Shown: one piece after another, positions 54,448-63,589 of the stretch
Layout of the letters: each line of letters begins with the position of its first letter
Numbering within the stretch: position 1 is the stretch's first letter
Source of the DNA: Paragorgia papillata
Lineage: Eukaryota > Cnidaria > Anthozoa > Scleralcyonacea > Coralliidae
Direction of reading: 5' to 3'
DNA length: 64,000 nucleotides
NCBI GenBank assembly: GCA_035771165.1
Contig: JAWNZC010000174.1
Location: 979,001 to 1,043,000, forward strand
Notes under the pieces: generated by a model
Databases searched by the model: none
What the model saw: only the letters and a program-made list of their open reading frames with translations
Told to the model about the DNA's origin: nothing
Translations under genes and position numbers: made by a program

Positions 54448-55065
54448 TTAAAATGGATTTATTTTGTAGATTGACTTATGAACGCACAAATAATTATTAT
54501 TCTGTCCCGTGTTCATGTTAACCATAACGGTTTTGTATCCCAACATTCGTTGTAGAAGGAATTTTCTTTGATTTATAGCCGCATTTATACTTTCATTTTC
54601 ATCGTAGCCTTCTTTATCCATTAAAAGTTTCATTGTTTTCATAATTTTCTTGTGGATACTGTCACGTTGAAGCTCCTTTACTAATCGAATGTACTTTTTG
54701 TATGTTTTTGCCATTTCTCTGGTATATTCTGGAACCAACGTAGCGTAGGCATGTTTCATAGCTTCGTCAACAGTAATGTTGTTTTCTTGCATTGTTTTTT
54801 CGACCAAAGCATTTCGTTTAGGATCCACCTTTTCAAAAACTTCATTTAATATATATTCCCAGAGTGTGTCGTTTTCTTCATCTTCCTCGCATTCGGACTC
54901 TTCGGAATGTTCGCTAGCACTCTCCTCATCGATGGACAAGTTGCCTTCCGTCGGCGAAAAAACTAGCAGAGAGAAATGACTATATATTACAATATATTGC
55001 CTAGTTAACGTGTGGTACAAAACCGCTGCCGTGAATCGTGATGCATTGTTTGATTGGACATGCAC
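54448..55065 (-). CDS. Unknown acidic/helical protein of Polinton-like context
   Basis: 205-codon frame, but the first 34 codons are hydrophobic and end at a good acceptor (TTTCTCTCTGCTAG, near 54965), so the coding exon probably begins at about 54962. The product then has an acidic stretch (residues 46-66: DEESASEHSEESECEEDEEN), followed by long helices (TLWEYILNEVFEKVDP, a HAYATLVPEYTREM segment, MKTMKLLMDKEGYDENE). No catalytic motif. It lies between the two ~700-bp repeats and opposite the 55813 gene. I do not recognise it with certainty. Confidence 0.55.
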   Translation of the reverse strand: MHVQSNNASRFTAAVLYHTLTRQYIVIYSHFSLLVFSPTEGNLSIDEESASEHSEESECEEDEENDTLWEYILNEVFEKVDPKRNALVEKTMQENNITVDEAMKHAYATLVPEYTREMAKTYKKYIRLVKELQRDSIHKKIMKTMKLLMDKEGYDENESINAAINQRKFLLQRMLGYKTVMVNMNTGQNNNYLCVHKSIYKINPF

Positions 55066-55119
55066 ACTCTCGTAAATTTTCTTTTAACAGGCAATATAGA
55101 TCTCCGAACAAAATCTAAA

Positions 55120-55480
55120 TGCGAATTTTGCTCATTATGTTCTCATTTTGCTCATCATGCTTGCGCATTTTGCTCAGTCACATTCGCATTATGCTCATTG
55201 CGTGCGCATTTTGCTCATTCATATTCGTATTATGCCCATCATGCGTGCGCATTTTGCTGATTCACATTTTCATTATAATCATCATGCTTTCGCATTTTGC
55301 TCATTCATATTCGCATTATGCTTATTCACATTCACATTTTGCTCATTCATATCCGTATTATGCTCATTCATATTCGCATTATGCTCATTCATATTCGCGT
55401 TATGGTCATTCACATTCGCATTTTGCTCATTCATATTCGCATTATGCTCATTCACATTCGCATTTTGCTCATTCATACAA
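55120..55480. repeat. 21-bp minisatellite (TGCTCATTCATATTCGCATTA), ~17 copies
   Basis: The unit TGCTCATTCATATTCGCATTA alternates with TGCTCATTCACATTCGCATTT. As 21 is a multiple of three and the unit has no stop in several frames, both strands stay open: the minus strand reads a heptad MNEQNAN/VNEHNAN, the plus strand HSYSHYA and others. The array lies just upstream of the 54448 gene. Confidence 0.95.
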
Positions 55481-55786
55481 AGTGTGTAAATATAAAATAA
55501 TCACTTTAATTTTGCTTAGAGCAGATTTCAAATACATTGAGTTTTTTTCAATACAGTTACATGATGTATCTTATTCAGTCAATCTGTATCACCTCTTTTC
55601 TCGATTGGTCCAGCTGCCGTGCAAATATTACCACATTACAAAGTAGGGATTAAACTTTTATTGCATGCGATATATAACCTGTTTGTCCTATATACTAATT
55701 TTCAATTAACATAATAATGAATAAAACCATAACATGTTTTTTCCCTGTTTGACATTTTCAAACGGAATAAAATATGGGGGCGGTAG

Positions 55787-56104
55787 TTGAAAACAGTCAG
55801 TTATTTTGCTATTTGTCATTTGGAAACAAACATGACTTCAATGAGTAATGCTTGTTATGTTCAACCATTTGATTTGCGTGAAGTGCTTTATAACAATGTT
55901 TTAAGGCTCCGTTGTCTAAGAACAGGAGTTGATAGGAAAGAAGTGATTTTCGAAGTAGTCAAGAGAGGATATCCGAATATTGTTGGTGCACGCTACTTAA
56001 GAACATATGTTGGGAATGATGAAGTTAAATCCAGTGATTTACACAAAAATGTTTATTTTGATGCTGATTTGAAGTTGCCTGTAAAGGAGGAAGAGCCAAA
56101 ATAA
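55787..56104 (+). CDS. Unknown small protein
   Basis: 105 codons, or 90 if translation starts at the Met-Thr-Ser-Met at 55832. Helical segments (FDLREVLYNNVLRLRCL, KEVIFEVVKRGYPNIVGARY), then a charged tail. It lies between the ~700-bp repeats. Unrecognised; no signal peptide or metal site. Confidence 0.45.
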   Translation: MKTVSYFAICHLETNMTSMSNACYVQPFDLREVLYNNVLRLRCLRTGVDRKEVIFEVVKRGYPNIVGARYLRTYVGNDEVKSSDLHKNVYFDADLKLPVKEEEPK

Positions 56105-56915
56105 GAAGAAAAAGCAGCCGACTAGGAAAATGAAAGGTGGAAAAAGAAGAAATGAGAGAATAGTGTGAAATTAAAATTGTGTGAATAAAAATGTTTTTTA
56201 AAAACCTACTGCATTGGTCTACTTTATTCATACTATACTTTGTTGCTTGTGGTGAGAGTGCTGTACGGTTTAGAGAAATTTCCAAATGGGGGCTTGTTAT
56301 AGCAGATCACAAAATAACAGAGCCAAGAGAAATAAAAATCATAACAGACAAAAAATGTTTAGAATCGGTGTTAGCTTTGGTCGTAACGATTTAAATGTAG
56401 AGGGTCATCTGCTAATGGGATATAATAGAATGGTTATCCAAATTGACACTGGAGAATCCGTAATATTGTTTCATTCCAAATATGGCGCAACAAATTAATA
56501 AAAGGACCAGTCTAGTCTGGCTATACACTGTGAACGACGTTTGAAAATGCGCCATTCAGACAAAAGTGAAGGTATTCAAATTGTCTTTGTAAATAGAACT
56601 CGAAGCAAAGATCATTGAAGCGTTTATGAATAAGTTACAAGGGAAAATTAATTACCTGTCAAATGACTTTTGTTTCCTGAACAATTTCATGTTTTTCTTT
56701 TATATATTTATATTGTACACTGTATGATGCGAACGTGTTAATTAGGCACAATTTATGTTCGCATTTGCTCCTTGAACTCGTATTTAAGTTATAATTGTCT
56801 TTCTAGGGGGTCCCGAAAACTCGATGTTTCCTAAGGCGCCAGTCAACGTATGCTATAAGGGATAACTTAATGACAAAGATCGTACTAATAATTAAACTGT
56901 TTAATTAAAAGTTAA

Positions 56916-57016
56916 GTATAGGTAATAGTATAATTTCGAGTGCAATTACGCAAAAACATGCACGAATGAGTTTTTCAAAGACTGCAATTGCACTCGAAAT
57001 TGTACTATTACTTATT
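56916..57016. repeat. Fold-back with TTTCGAGTGCAATT arms
   Basis: GTAATAGTATAATTTCGAGT GCAATTAC is mirrored by GCAATTGCACTCGAAATTGT ACTATTAC, with about 40 bases between. Confidence 0.85.
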
Positions 57017-57276
57017 AATGATATGCTTGGAATTTTTCGAGACAAATAACAACACTTCCGCTTCGGAACATCCGCTTTATTTATATTGGTCAATTATTAA
57101 ACAATAAAGGTCACGCGGTTCTTCAACAGTTCAGCAATGAAAGCGAAGCAGACATGCAGCCGTTTTACACAGCAAGCTTTTGTTTATAAATATACAACAG
57201 TTTAATAAAGAATTACAAAGCAACAGATCGCCAAAAAAAGTTTGAAATTGAAATATCCAGCAACAAAGTTCAACAT

Positions 57277-58450
57277 TTAATCGGAATCGCTGCCGATCAT
57301 GTAAGCACGTCGCCGTTTTTGTGGACGGAAATCCTCGTCTTGATTCGGCACGTTTACTGGTGTTTGTCCTCGTGTGTCCATTGTCGAACCAATTGCAAAG
57401 GTTACTTGGCAGTTGTTGAAGACGTTGGAGTTTAGTATCTGATGCTGGCTTTCTTGTCTCAACGTTGTGAAGGCATTGTGGTTCGCTTGGTGAAAACCAT
57501 AGGAGGCGTCATACTGTTGGCGGCTATGATCAGTCTCGACGGCGTTGTTGTTGGTGGACGAAGCAAGGGACGAAGTCTGCTCGTATAGAGCCGATGATGG
57601 TCCAGGCTGCATGTTATTTCGTCGAGATATCTTTGAAGATATATCTCGTTGCTCTGCTTCATCTCCTTCGTCGTAATCGTCGAGGGATTGCAGATTACGA
57701 TGACCGGTCACTTTACAATAGACGAACGTTCGACGGTGTGTTTTTTCAACTTGCTAACAACCGTCTTTCGGGCGCTGTGGTTTGTCAGCTTCTTTGGATT
57801 TTGCTCCAGCGATGTACCCGCGATGATACGCTTCATCATTTCGTTTATCGGTTAGTTCCCATGGGTTGTGCTTTGTACCACACGTCGTCCTTGGGTTTGT
57901 AATTCACCGAGAGTTAGAAAGGTCCAGATGTTTGCAAAGACGTTGGTCGCCGAGACAAATATACTCTTTAAAAAGGGATACTGGACATCTTTGAGGGCCC
58001 GTTGCAAACATTTTCGGCGTGAAATCTCGGCACTTTTTCGACAGCCCTCCATTTCTTGTTTTCGTCAAACCTTCCGCAAATTCAACGTACTCACAGCCAG
58101 TGTCATCTTTGCCAAGTGTGAAATCGTCAACCTTCATGCCGTGATGCTCTTGACGGCCACGCAAACCAAAATACTGGGTGAGTATCCACCACATTGTGTT
58201 TACAAGGCTTTCTGGTGTTGTATTGCCGAGTTTTCCTTTTTTCCACAGCTCTTCCTCTTCTTGTTCCGTCAACGCTCTAGCTTTGTTGTTTCGTTTTCCC
58301 CGTCCTTCCTGCCGTAGCCGTCTTGCCTTTCCCTCTATCACTTGTTTAGACGCAGCAAACTCTCGGTCACGAATTATGGACGTTTGATATCCGTGGTGAT
58401 TTAAATGTCGGTCTAAGGCAGCTATCATCACACGAAGACTATCCGCGGCA
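57277..58450 (-). pseudogene. DUF3504/Crypton-type tyrosine recombinase, frameshifted
   Basis: From 58450 leftwards: AADSLRVMIAALDRHLNHHG, a Lys/Arg-rich helix (KQVIEGKARRLRQEGRGKR), FGLRGRQEHHGMKVDDFTLG with the first catalytic Arg, EGLTKTRNGGLSKK and KMFATGPQRCPVSLFKEY. After shifts (near 57904 and 57865) come VWYKAQPMG, TNHSARKT (the His-x-x-Arg box) and VTGHRNLQSLDDYDEGDEAE with the candidate Tyr, then a polar tail to 57277. The core matches ZMYM/QRICH1-type Crypton-derived recombinases. The first half ends exactly where PolB sequence starts, so it was cut by a rearrangement. Confidence 0.8.
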
Positions 58451-58455
58451 ATGAG

Positions 58456-60957
58456 ATGGTATTTTCTGGGCCCAATACCAAGGACGAGTTTTGCGAGTGG
58501 CTCTTCCAGATGGAGAACGCCAATACGACTTTCATCGCCCATAACTTCCAGGCCTATGATGGTTACTTCATTCTCCAGTACCTCTACAACAACGGTATAA
58601 CTCCCGAGGTGATCACCCGAGGTGCAAAGATCCTTTCTCTCTTCGTACCAGAGATGAAGATTAAGTTCATCGACTCCTTGTGTTTCATCCCTATGCGTCT
58701 TGCTGATTTCCCCAAGACTTTTGGTCTCACCGAGCTACAGAAAGATTACTTTCCCCATTTTATTAACCGTGCTGAAAACCAGAGCTACGTCGGACCACTT
58801 CCAGATGCTAAGTTATATGATCCCGACGGTATGAGCCCCAGTGATCGCGAGAAATTTCATGCCTGGTACAACGACCTCGTCGAACGTGACTACATCTTCG
58901 ACCTTCAAGCCGAAATCTTGCGTTACTGCCAGTCAGATGTTGACATTTTGCGCCGCTGTTGCCTTGAGTTCCGTGAACTGTTTCGTGAAGTAACCGATGT
59001 AGACCCTTTCGCCTCTTGCCTCATCATCGCTTCCGCGTGTAACCTTGTTTTCCGCAAGACGCTCCTGCGTGAGAACTGCATCGCCGTCATCTCACCTCAA
59101 GGATAAAAACCAGAGCATAATAAACAGTCCATCATTGCGCTCAAGATGTTGAGCTGGATGGCCCTTCGAGGCGACATCGCTATTCGGCACGCCCGCAACC
59201 ATGGAGAACAGCGTATCGGAAAGTATCTCGTCAACGGATACAACGCTGAAACGAACACCGTGGATCCATGGTTGTCTGCGGCACGGCTGTGAACGGTGCT
59301 ACGCCAGAGACACGGTGAATCCTGTCAATCAGCCAACGATGCACGACCTTCGACAACGAACACTGGAGAAAATGCAGTTCTTAAAGGACAATGGGTACAG
59401 CGTCGTCGAAATATGGACCTGTGACATTGACCGACAACTCGAAACCGACCCTAACATGAAGACCTTCTTTGACCGTTTTGAAGTCTCCGAGCCCCTAGAA
59501 CCACGATAAGGTTTCTTCGGCGGGAGGACAAATGCCACGCGTCTCTTTTATGAAGCCCAGGCCGACGAGAAAGTCCACTACGTGGATTTCTGCAGCTTGT
59601 ACCCGTGGTGCAATAAATACGGTGAATATCCGCTTGGTCAACCCGAAATCATCACAGAGAATTTTCAACCCCTCGACGAGTACTTTGGCATGGTCAAGTG
59701 TACTGTTCTTCCTCCTCGTGGCCTCTACCATCCTGTCCTCCCGTACGGCACCCAAGGTAAATTGATGTTTCCGTTGTGTCGCTGCTGTGCTGACAATCTC
59801 CAACAAGAACCCTGTGACCACCTCGACGTCGACAGAGCTCTACACGGTACCTGGGTCACTCTCGAGCTGCAGAAAGCGTTGGAGATGGGATATCAAATGC
59901 TAAAAATTGACGAAGTTTGGCATTTCCCCGAGCACACCGATGGTCTCTTCAAAGACTACGTGGACACCTTCCTTAAAATCAAACAAGAGGCCAGTGGTTT
60001 TCCGGCAGATTGCAACACCGACGAGAAGAAGGCTCAGTACATCACCGACTATGCTGTCAGCGAAGGTATTCGGTTGGATCCGAATCACATTACCAAGAAT
60101 CCTGGTCTGAGGGCGCTGGTCAAACTAATGTTGAATTCCTTTTGGGGTGACTAAAATAAAATATATTGGATTAAATGTGAATGGAGAGGTGAGTGGAGGG
60201 CCGGGGGAGACGTAATGCAATTGTTTACACAGAGGCTAATGTTTTGCTTTTTGCTTTTTATATTACTATAGGTAAATTTGCAAAGCGTCCCAACATGACC
60301 CAGGTGAAGCTGATTTCGGATCCGGCTGAGTACTTTGACTTGTTGTCGAGCGACAAAGTCAACGTGACCGATGCGAACTTCATCAACGATGAACTGATTG
60401 AGGTACACTACGAATTCACAGACGATTTCGTCATGACCAGCAAGACGACCAACGTCGTCATTGCAGCGTTTACCACCGCTCATGCCCGCTTGAAGCTCCA
60501 TGGTGTCCTCGAGCAACTCGACCGTTGCGTCCTGTATTTTGATACGGACTCAATCATCTACGTGTCCAAGGAAGGAGAATGGGAACCACCCACCGGTTCG
60601 TACCTTGGAGAGTTGACCGATGAGTTAGACGGTAACCATATCGTAACCTTTGTGTCTGGCGGCCCTAAAAATTATAGTTATCAATTGAACACAGGTAAAA
60701 CTGTGTGCAACGTTAGGGGCATCACCTTAAATTTTAGGACCCAGCAAAAAATTAACCATAATGTTATGTGTGATATGGTGTATCTGGGTGTTATGTGCGA
60801 TGTAGTAGATCAGGCAAACGTAAATATACCATTTAAAATCATGCCAGATAGAAAAGAAAAGAATGTGATAACAAGGAGCGAAACGAAAGATTACAGAATT
60901 GTATATAATAAGCGTGCCATTGTAAATAATTTCGATACTTTACTTTATGGATTTTAA
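58456..60957 (+). pseudogene. Polinton-type family B DNA polymerase, nearly complete but broken
   Basis: Begins inside the 3'-5' exonuclease: FIAHNFQAYDGYFIL (Exo II) and YCQSDVDIL (Exo III); Exo I is cut off at the junction with the recombinase. Breaks follow: a nonsense codon at 59104, a frameshift near 59262 and a stop at 59507. Then motif A (VDFCSLYPWCNKYGEYP, about 59580), the protein-primed TPR-type insert, motif B (PGLRALVKLMLNSFWG to 60146), an intron (60147-60271), motif C (YFDTDSIIYV, about 60540) and the tail to the stop at 60957. Codon use is more GC-rich than its neighbours. Longer and less decayed than the copy at 9022. Confidence 0.92.
60147..60271 (+). other. Spliceosomal-type intron in PolB motif B (125 bp)
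   Basis: Donor GTGACT after TGG-G of NSFWG, acceptor TTACTATAG. Splicing keeps the frame exactly here, unlike in the copy at 9501. Same codon and phase in both copies. Confidence 0.75.
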
Positions 60958-61107
60958 CTTTGTGTGTTTGAAAATATTTTTATACTTTACCTTTTGGATT
61001 TTGAAAATTAGATTTTAACTTTGCGTGTTTGTAAATAATTTAAAAAAATTTGTGTGTGCTTGTAAATATGAAAATTACATATTTTATTAACACTATTCAT
61101 TTGTCTC

Positions 61108-61440
61108 GTTATGGGGTGAGGGATAGGAGGGGTTAGGCGGGGATTAACAGGGACAAAAAGTGTCCTTAAAAGGACTTTTTTAACTGGGAGGATAAGAGGG
61201 GATAAAGCGGGGGATCGATAGGGACAAAAAGTGTCCGTAAAGCGACTTTTTTAATTGAGGGATTGGAGAAGATAAGGCGAGGGATCGACAGGGACAAAAA
61301 GTGTCCCTAGAGGGACTTTTTTAACTGGAGGATAGGAGGGGATAATGCGAGTTACCGACAGGGACAAAAAGTGTCCCTAGAGGGACTTTTTAAACTGTGG
61401 GGATAAGAGGGGATAAGGCGAGGGAGTAACAGGGATAGAG
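61108..61440 (+). repeat. Four-copy 70-bp minisatellite, each unit with a hairpin
   Basis: GGGACAAAAAGTGTCC starts at 61150, 61221, 61291 and 61361, i.e. every 70-71 bases. Each is followed by an inverted GGGACTTTTT word, so AAAAAGTGTCCCT pairs with AGGGACTTTTT, and then by a G-rich GGATA(A/G)GAGGGGATAA(G) spacer. It separates PolB from the zinc-finger gene; the other copy has only loose G-rich sequence at this position. Confidence 0.9.
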
Positions 61441-61487
61441 ATATTATTAAAAGTGATTGCAGTAATCAAAGGCAGTCAGTTGATGTC

Positions 61488-61673
61488 ATGCCTCGAAAGC
61501 GTAAGGACTGCCCCATCTGTGGCAAAAAGGGGTTACTTAAATTGTCAAACCATCTGTACGATGTTCACCAATTGTCCTTAAGAGATAGAGAATCTTTTCT
61601 GATTCGAGTCAAAGTTTCCAAAGATTTAGACGCCGTTTTAGCTCAGTTGCGTGAATTCATTCGGGTTAAATAG
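61488..61673 (+). CDS. Small C2H2-like zinc-finger protein (second copy)
   Basis: 61 residues starting MPRKRKDCPICGK, then LLKLSNHL and DVHQL, the same finger as at 10635. The N-terminal 40 residues are strongly conserved; the C-terminus is shorter. Intact, between PolB and ATPase in both elements, and one of few backbone ORFs without breaks. Likely a nucleic acid-binding protein; the role is inferred. Confidence 0.75.
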   Translation: MPRKRKDCPICGKKGLLKLSNHLYDVHQLSLRDRESFLIRVKVSKDLDAVLAQLREFIRVK

Positions 61674-61706
61674 AAGTGTACCTGGTAAGCTGTATTCATT
61701 TACGTC

Positions 61707-62300
61707 ATGTATTCCATAAAGTTAACACACCCTTTTGGTCTCTTGGTCTCTGGAGGTACTAAGACAGACAAGACAACGTTTGTGAAACAGTTATTGGCTT
61801 ATGCTAAGATCCTGATCGACCCACCTCCGGAAAACAGTACGGCGAAATAGAAACCTTAATTCCAGGAATTCAGTTTGTCCAAGGTTTGCCCGAATCGATG
61901 TTGGATAACATTAACCCCCAAATAAGAAATTTGTTTATCACTGATGACACGATGGGAGAGAAAGATACGATTATTGCGAAATTATTTACTAAGAAATCCC
62001 ACCATGGGAATCTCAGTGTAATTTATATAGTGCAAAACTTGTTCCATCAAAGCAAGGATCATCGTACCACTTCCCTTAACGCTAGTTATCTCGTGTTAAC
62101 CAAATGTTCGTGACGTGAGTCAAGTGACTCATCTGGCCAAACAGTTGTATCCTGGCAACACTAAATTTTTCCAGCAAGCCTACTTATTTGTCGATCTCAC
62201 TCCGACATGTCCCAACGAAATCCGAGTAAGATCCGGGATCTTTAGATGGATAGAGGCCATTAGACAAGTGTCTTTTGAGCGTATGGTGAGAAACAATTAA
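61707..62300 (+). pseudogene. Polinton packaging ATPase, mutated and deleted
   Basis: Starts MYSIKLTHPFGLLVSGG, but Walker A reads GGTKTDKTT (Asp in place of the invariant Gly). After residue 46 an internal deletion and frameshift (near 61840) skip the segment equivalent to 11030-11070 in the first copy. Then GEIETLIPGIQFVQGL, a Walker B-like LFITDDTMGE and, after a frameshift near 62110, the C-terminal LAKQLYPGNTKFFQQAYLFVD. Non-functional on three counts. Confidence 0.88.
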
Positions 62301-62301
62301 G

Positions 62302-62478
62302 ATTACTCCGAAAACAGCAAGGAAACTAGCCCCTTATAACGATCATATCAAGTTTGTTGCTGATAAACGTAATCCAGTAACAAAAAGAAAGAAAGTTATT
62401 CTACAAGAAGGTGAAGGTTTTCTACCGTTTCTCTTAGCTCCTGTACTTGAACAACTGGCAAGTTTTTTAACCAAATAA
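62302..62478 (+). CDS. Small basic pX-like (core protein) ORF, start lost
   Basis: About 58 codons: TARKLAPYNDHIKFVADKRN, a basic KRKKVI, then hydrophobic FLPFLLAPVLEQLASFL at the end. A basic region followed by a Gly/Leu-Pro hydrophobic tail resembles adenovirus pX-like small core proteins reported for Polintons. No ATG lies between the upstream stop (62287) and the conserved part, so the start may be lost. The stop overlaps the next start as TAATG. Confidence 0.5.
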   Translation: MTPKTARKLAPYNDHIKFVADKRNPVTKRKKVILQEGEGFLPFLLAPVLEQLASFLTK

Positions 62479-63140
62479 TGGAACACGTCAGGAGATTGGT
62501 GTTAGTTCCAGAACATATGACAGATATAAAGAAACCCTTAGTCACTCCTTTAACAGCGCAGGTGAATGAACTAGACTCAGAAATGCAAAATCTTCTTAAA
62601 CGTCAAGATATAACACAAGATGAGAAAGTCAAAATGTACGATCAGTCGCTGCAACGTTATCTGGGTTATTACGATAAAAGAATTAGTAGACCTGTACGTG
62701 TAAGCGTCATACAGACCCCGCCATCCACTCCTGAAGAATCAACGAATACAGAAGAGACTGCTGAAACAGCACCCTCGGAGTTGCCTGGAAAGATAGAAAC
62801 TGACATTTTAGAAAGTGTACGCGTAACAATGAAATCAAGAGCTCGACAGTTGGTTAAGAAACTTAAAGCAAATAAAGACCTCATTGGGTGGACTGACCAA
62901 GGACAGATGGTGTTTAAAGGACGAACTATTCCAGGTACAAATGTTGTTGACTTGGTCAACGATTCTTTGCGTCAACGAAATAATTTCAACCCTGCTGGAT
63001 GGCAGCTTTTCGCAAACGCATTAGGAAACATGAATGTTCCCGAAGGCATTATCAGAAATGAAACATACCGCAGTTTCAAACCCTTGTTTGCATCAGCATC
63101 TACTGCCACGGTGTTCACGACATCCATTCGACCAGCTTGA
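62478..63140 (+). pseudogene. F54H12.1-like Polinton structural-gene homologue, 3'-truncated
   Basis: Begins MEHVRRLVLVPEHM, followed by a coiled helical region, a Pro/Thr/Glu-rich linker (about residues 75-105) and the conserved IGWTDQGQMVFKGRTIPGTN, VDLVNDSLRQRNNFNP, AGWQLFANALGNMNVPE block. This protein is common beside capsid genes in invertebrate Polintons (annotated as transposon-derived F54H12.1-like; recalled, not searched). Native sequence ends near 63067; the last 24 codons are antisense capsid sequence. Possibly a minor capsid or scaffolding protein. Confidence 0.65.
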
Positions 63141-63589
63141 TCTTTATAGAACAGCGCTGAGGTTAGATGAGATGATTTTGCGTCTTTGCTAAAGTTCAGT
63201 ACAGTTTCCATATATGATCGGTAGGAATAAGCAGTGCTCCACGGTGTGACAGGTTTGTTGTTCAGGTAAACTTCTACTTGAGAAAATAAAGCATGCATCC
63301 ACAGATTTACAGGTCCGACTTGAACATTTTCATCGAGATTAGTTCCATCATGGTTGGTTATCTTTGCTTTCACGTATAGGTAACTGTTTGCTAAATCGGT
63401 ATACACATTATAATTTGCAGCACACAGAAATTCGATGGTGTCTGAAGCTCCAATACTCGATACTGGATCTATATCTTCCCAAAATCCTTTATTCATTTCT
63501 ACTTGTGTAGCAGGCATTACAAATAAATCTAATTCTGATTTTCCACACTCACACGAATCTTTATGAAGGGCACTAAAAGCTTGACTCAT
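63067..63589 (-). pseudogene. Polinton major capsid-like (F54H12.2-like) N-terminal part
   Basis: From the ATG at 63589 about 174 native residues: a CECGKSELDLF start, TQVEMNKGFWEDIDP, TIEFLCAANYNVYTDLANSY, LYVKAKI, then VNLWMHALFSQVEVYLNN and STAYSYRSYMETVLNFS. This is the N-terminal jelly-roll part of the double jelly-roll capsid-related protein of Polintons. It is cut near 63067, where it meets the plus-strand F54H12.1-like gene head to head. Strand is opposite to the rest of the backbone, so an inversion has happened. Confidence 0.7.

Larger units (their letters stand above)
53308..56913 (+). repeat. ~700-bp direct repeats (53308-54423 and 56205-56913)
   Basis: Shared from TGCATTGGTCT and GCTATAC(T)TTGTTGCTTG through TTATAGCAGATCACAAAAT, TTCCAAATATGGCGCAACAA, ACTCGAAGCAAAGATCATTG to AAACTGTTTAATTAAAAGTT. 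Copy 1 carries an extra 375 bp (53530-53905) flanked by a duplicated GGTCATCTGCAAATGGGATA; the integrase scrap lies in it. The two copies bracket the genes at 54448 and 55813. Confidence 0.85.

Noticed and set aside
55119..55646. 175-codon His/Ser/Tyr/Ala-rich frame and its overlapping frames
   Set aside because: By-product of the 21-bp minisatellite, which is open in several frames.
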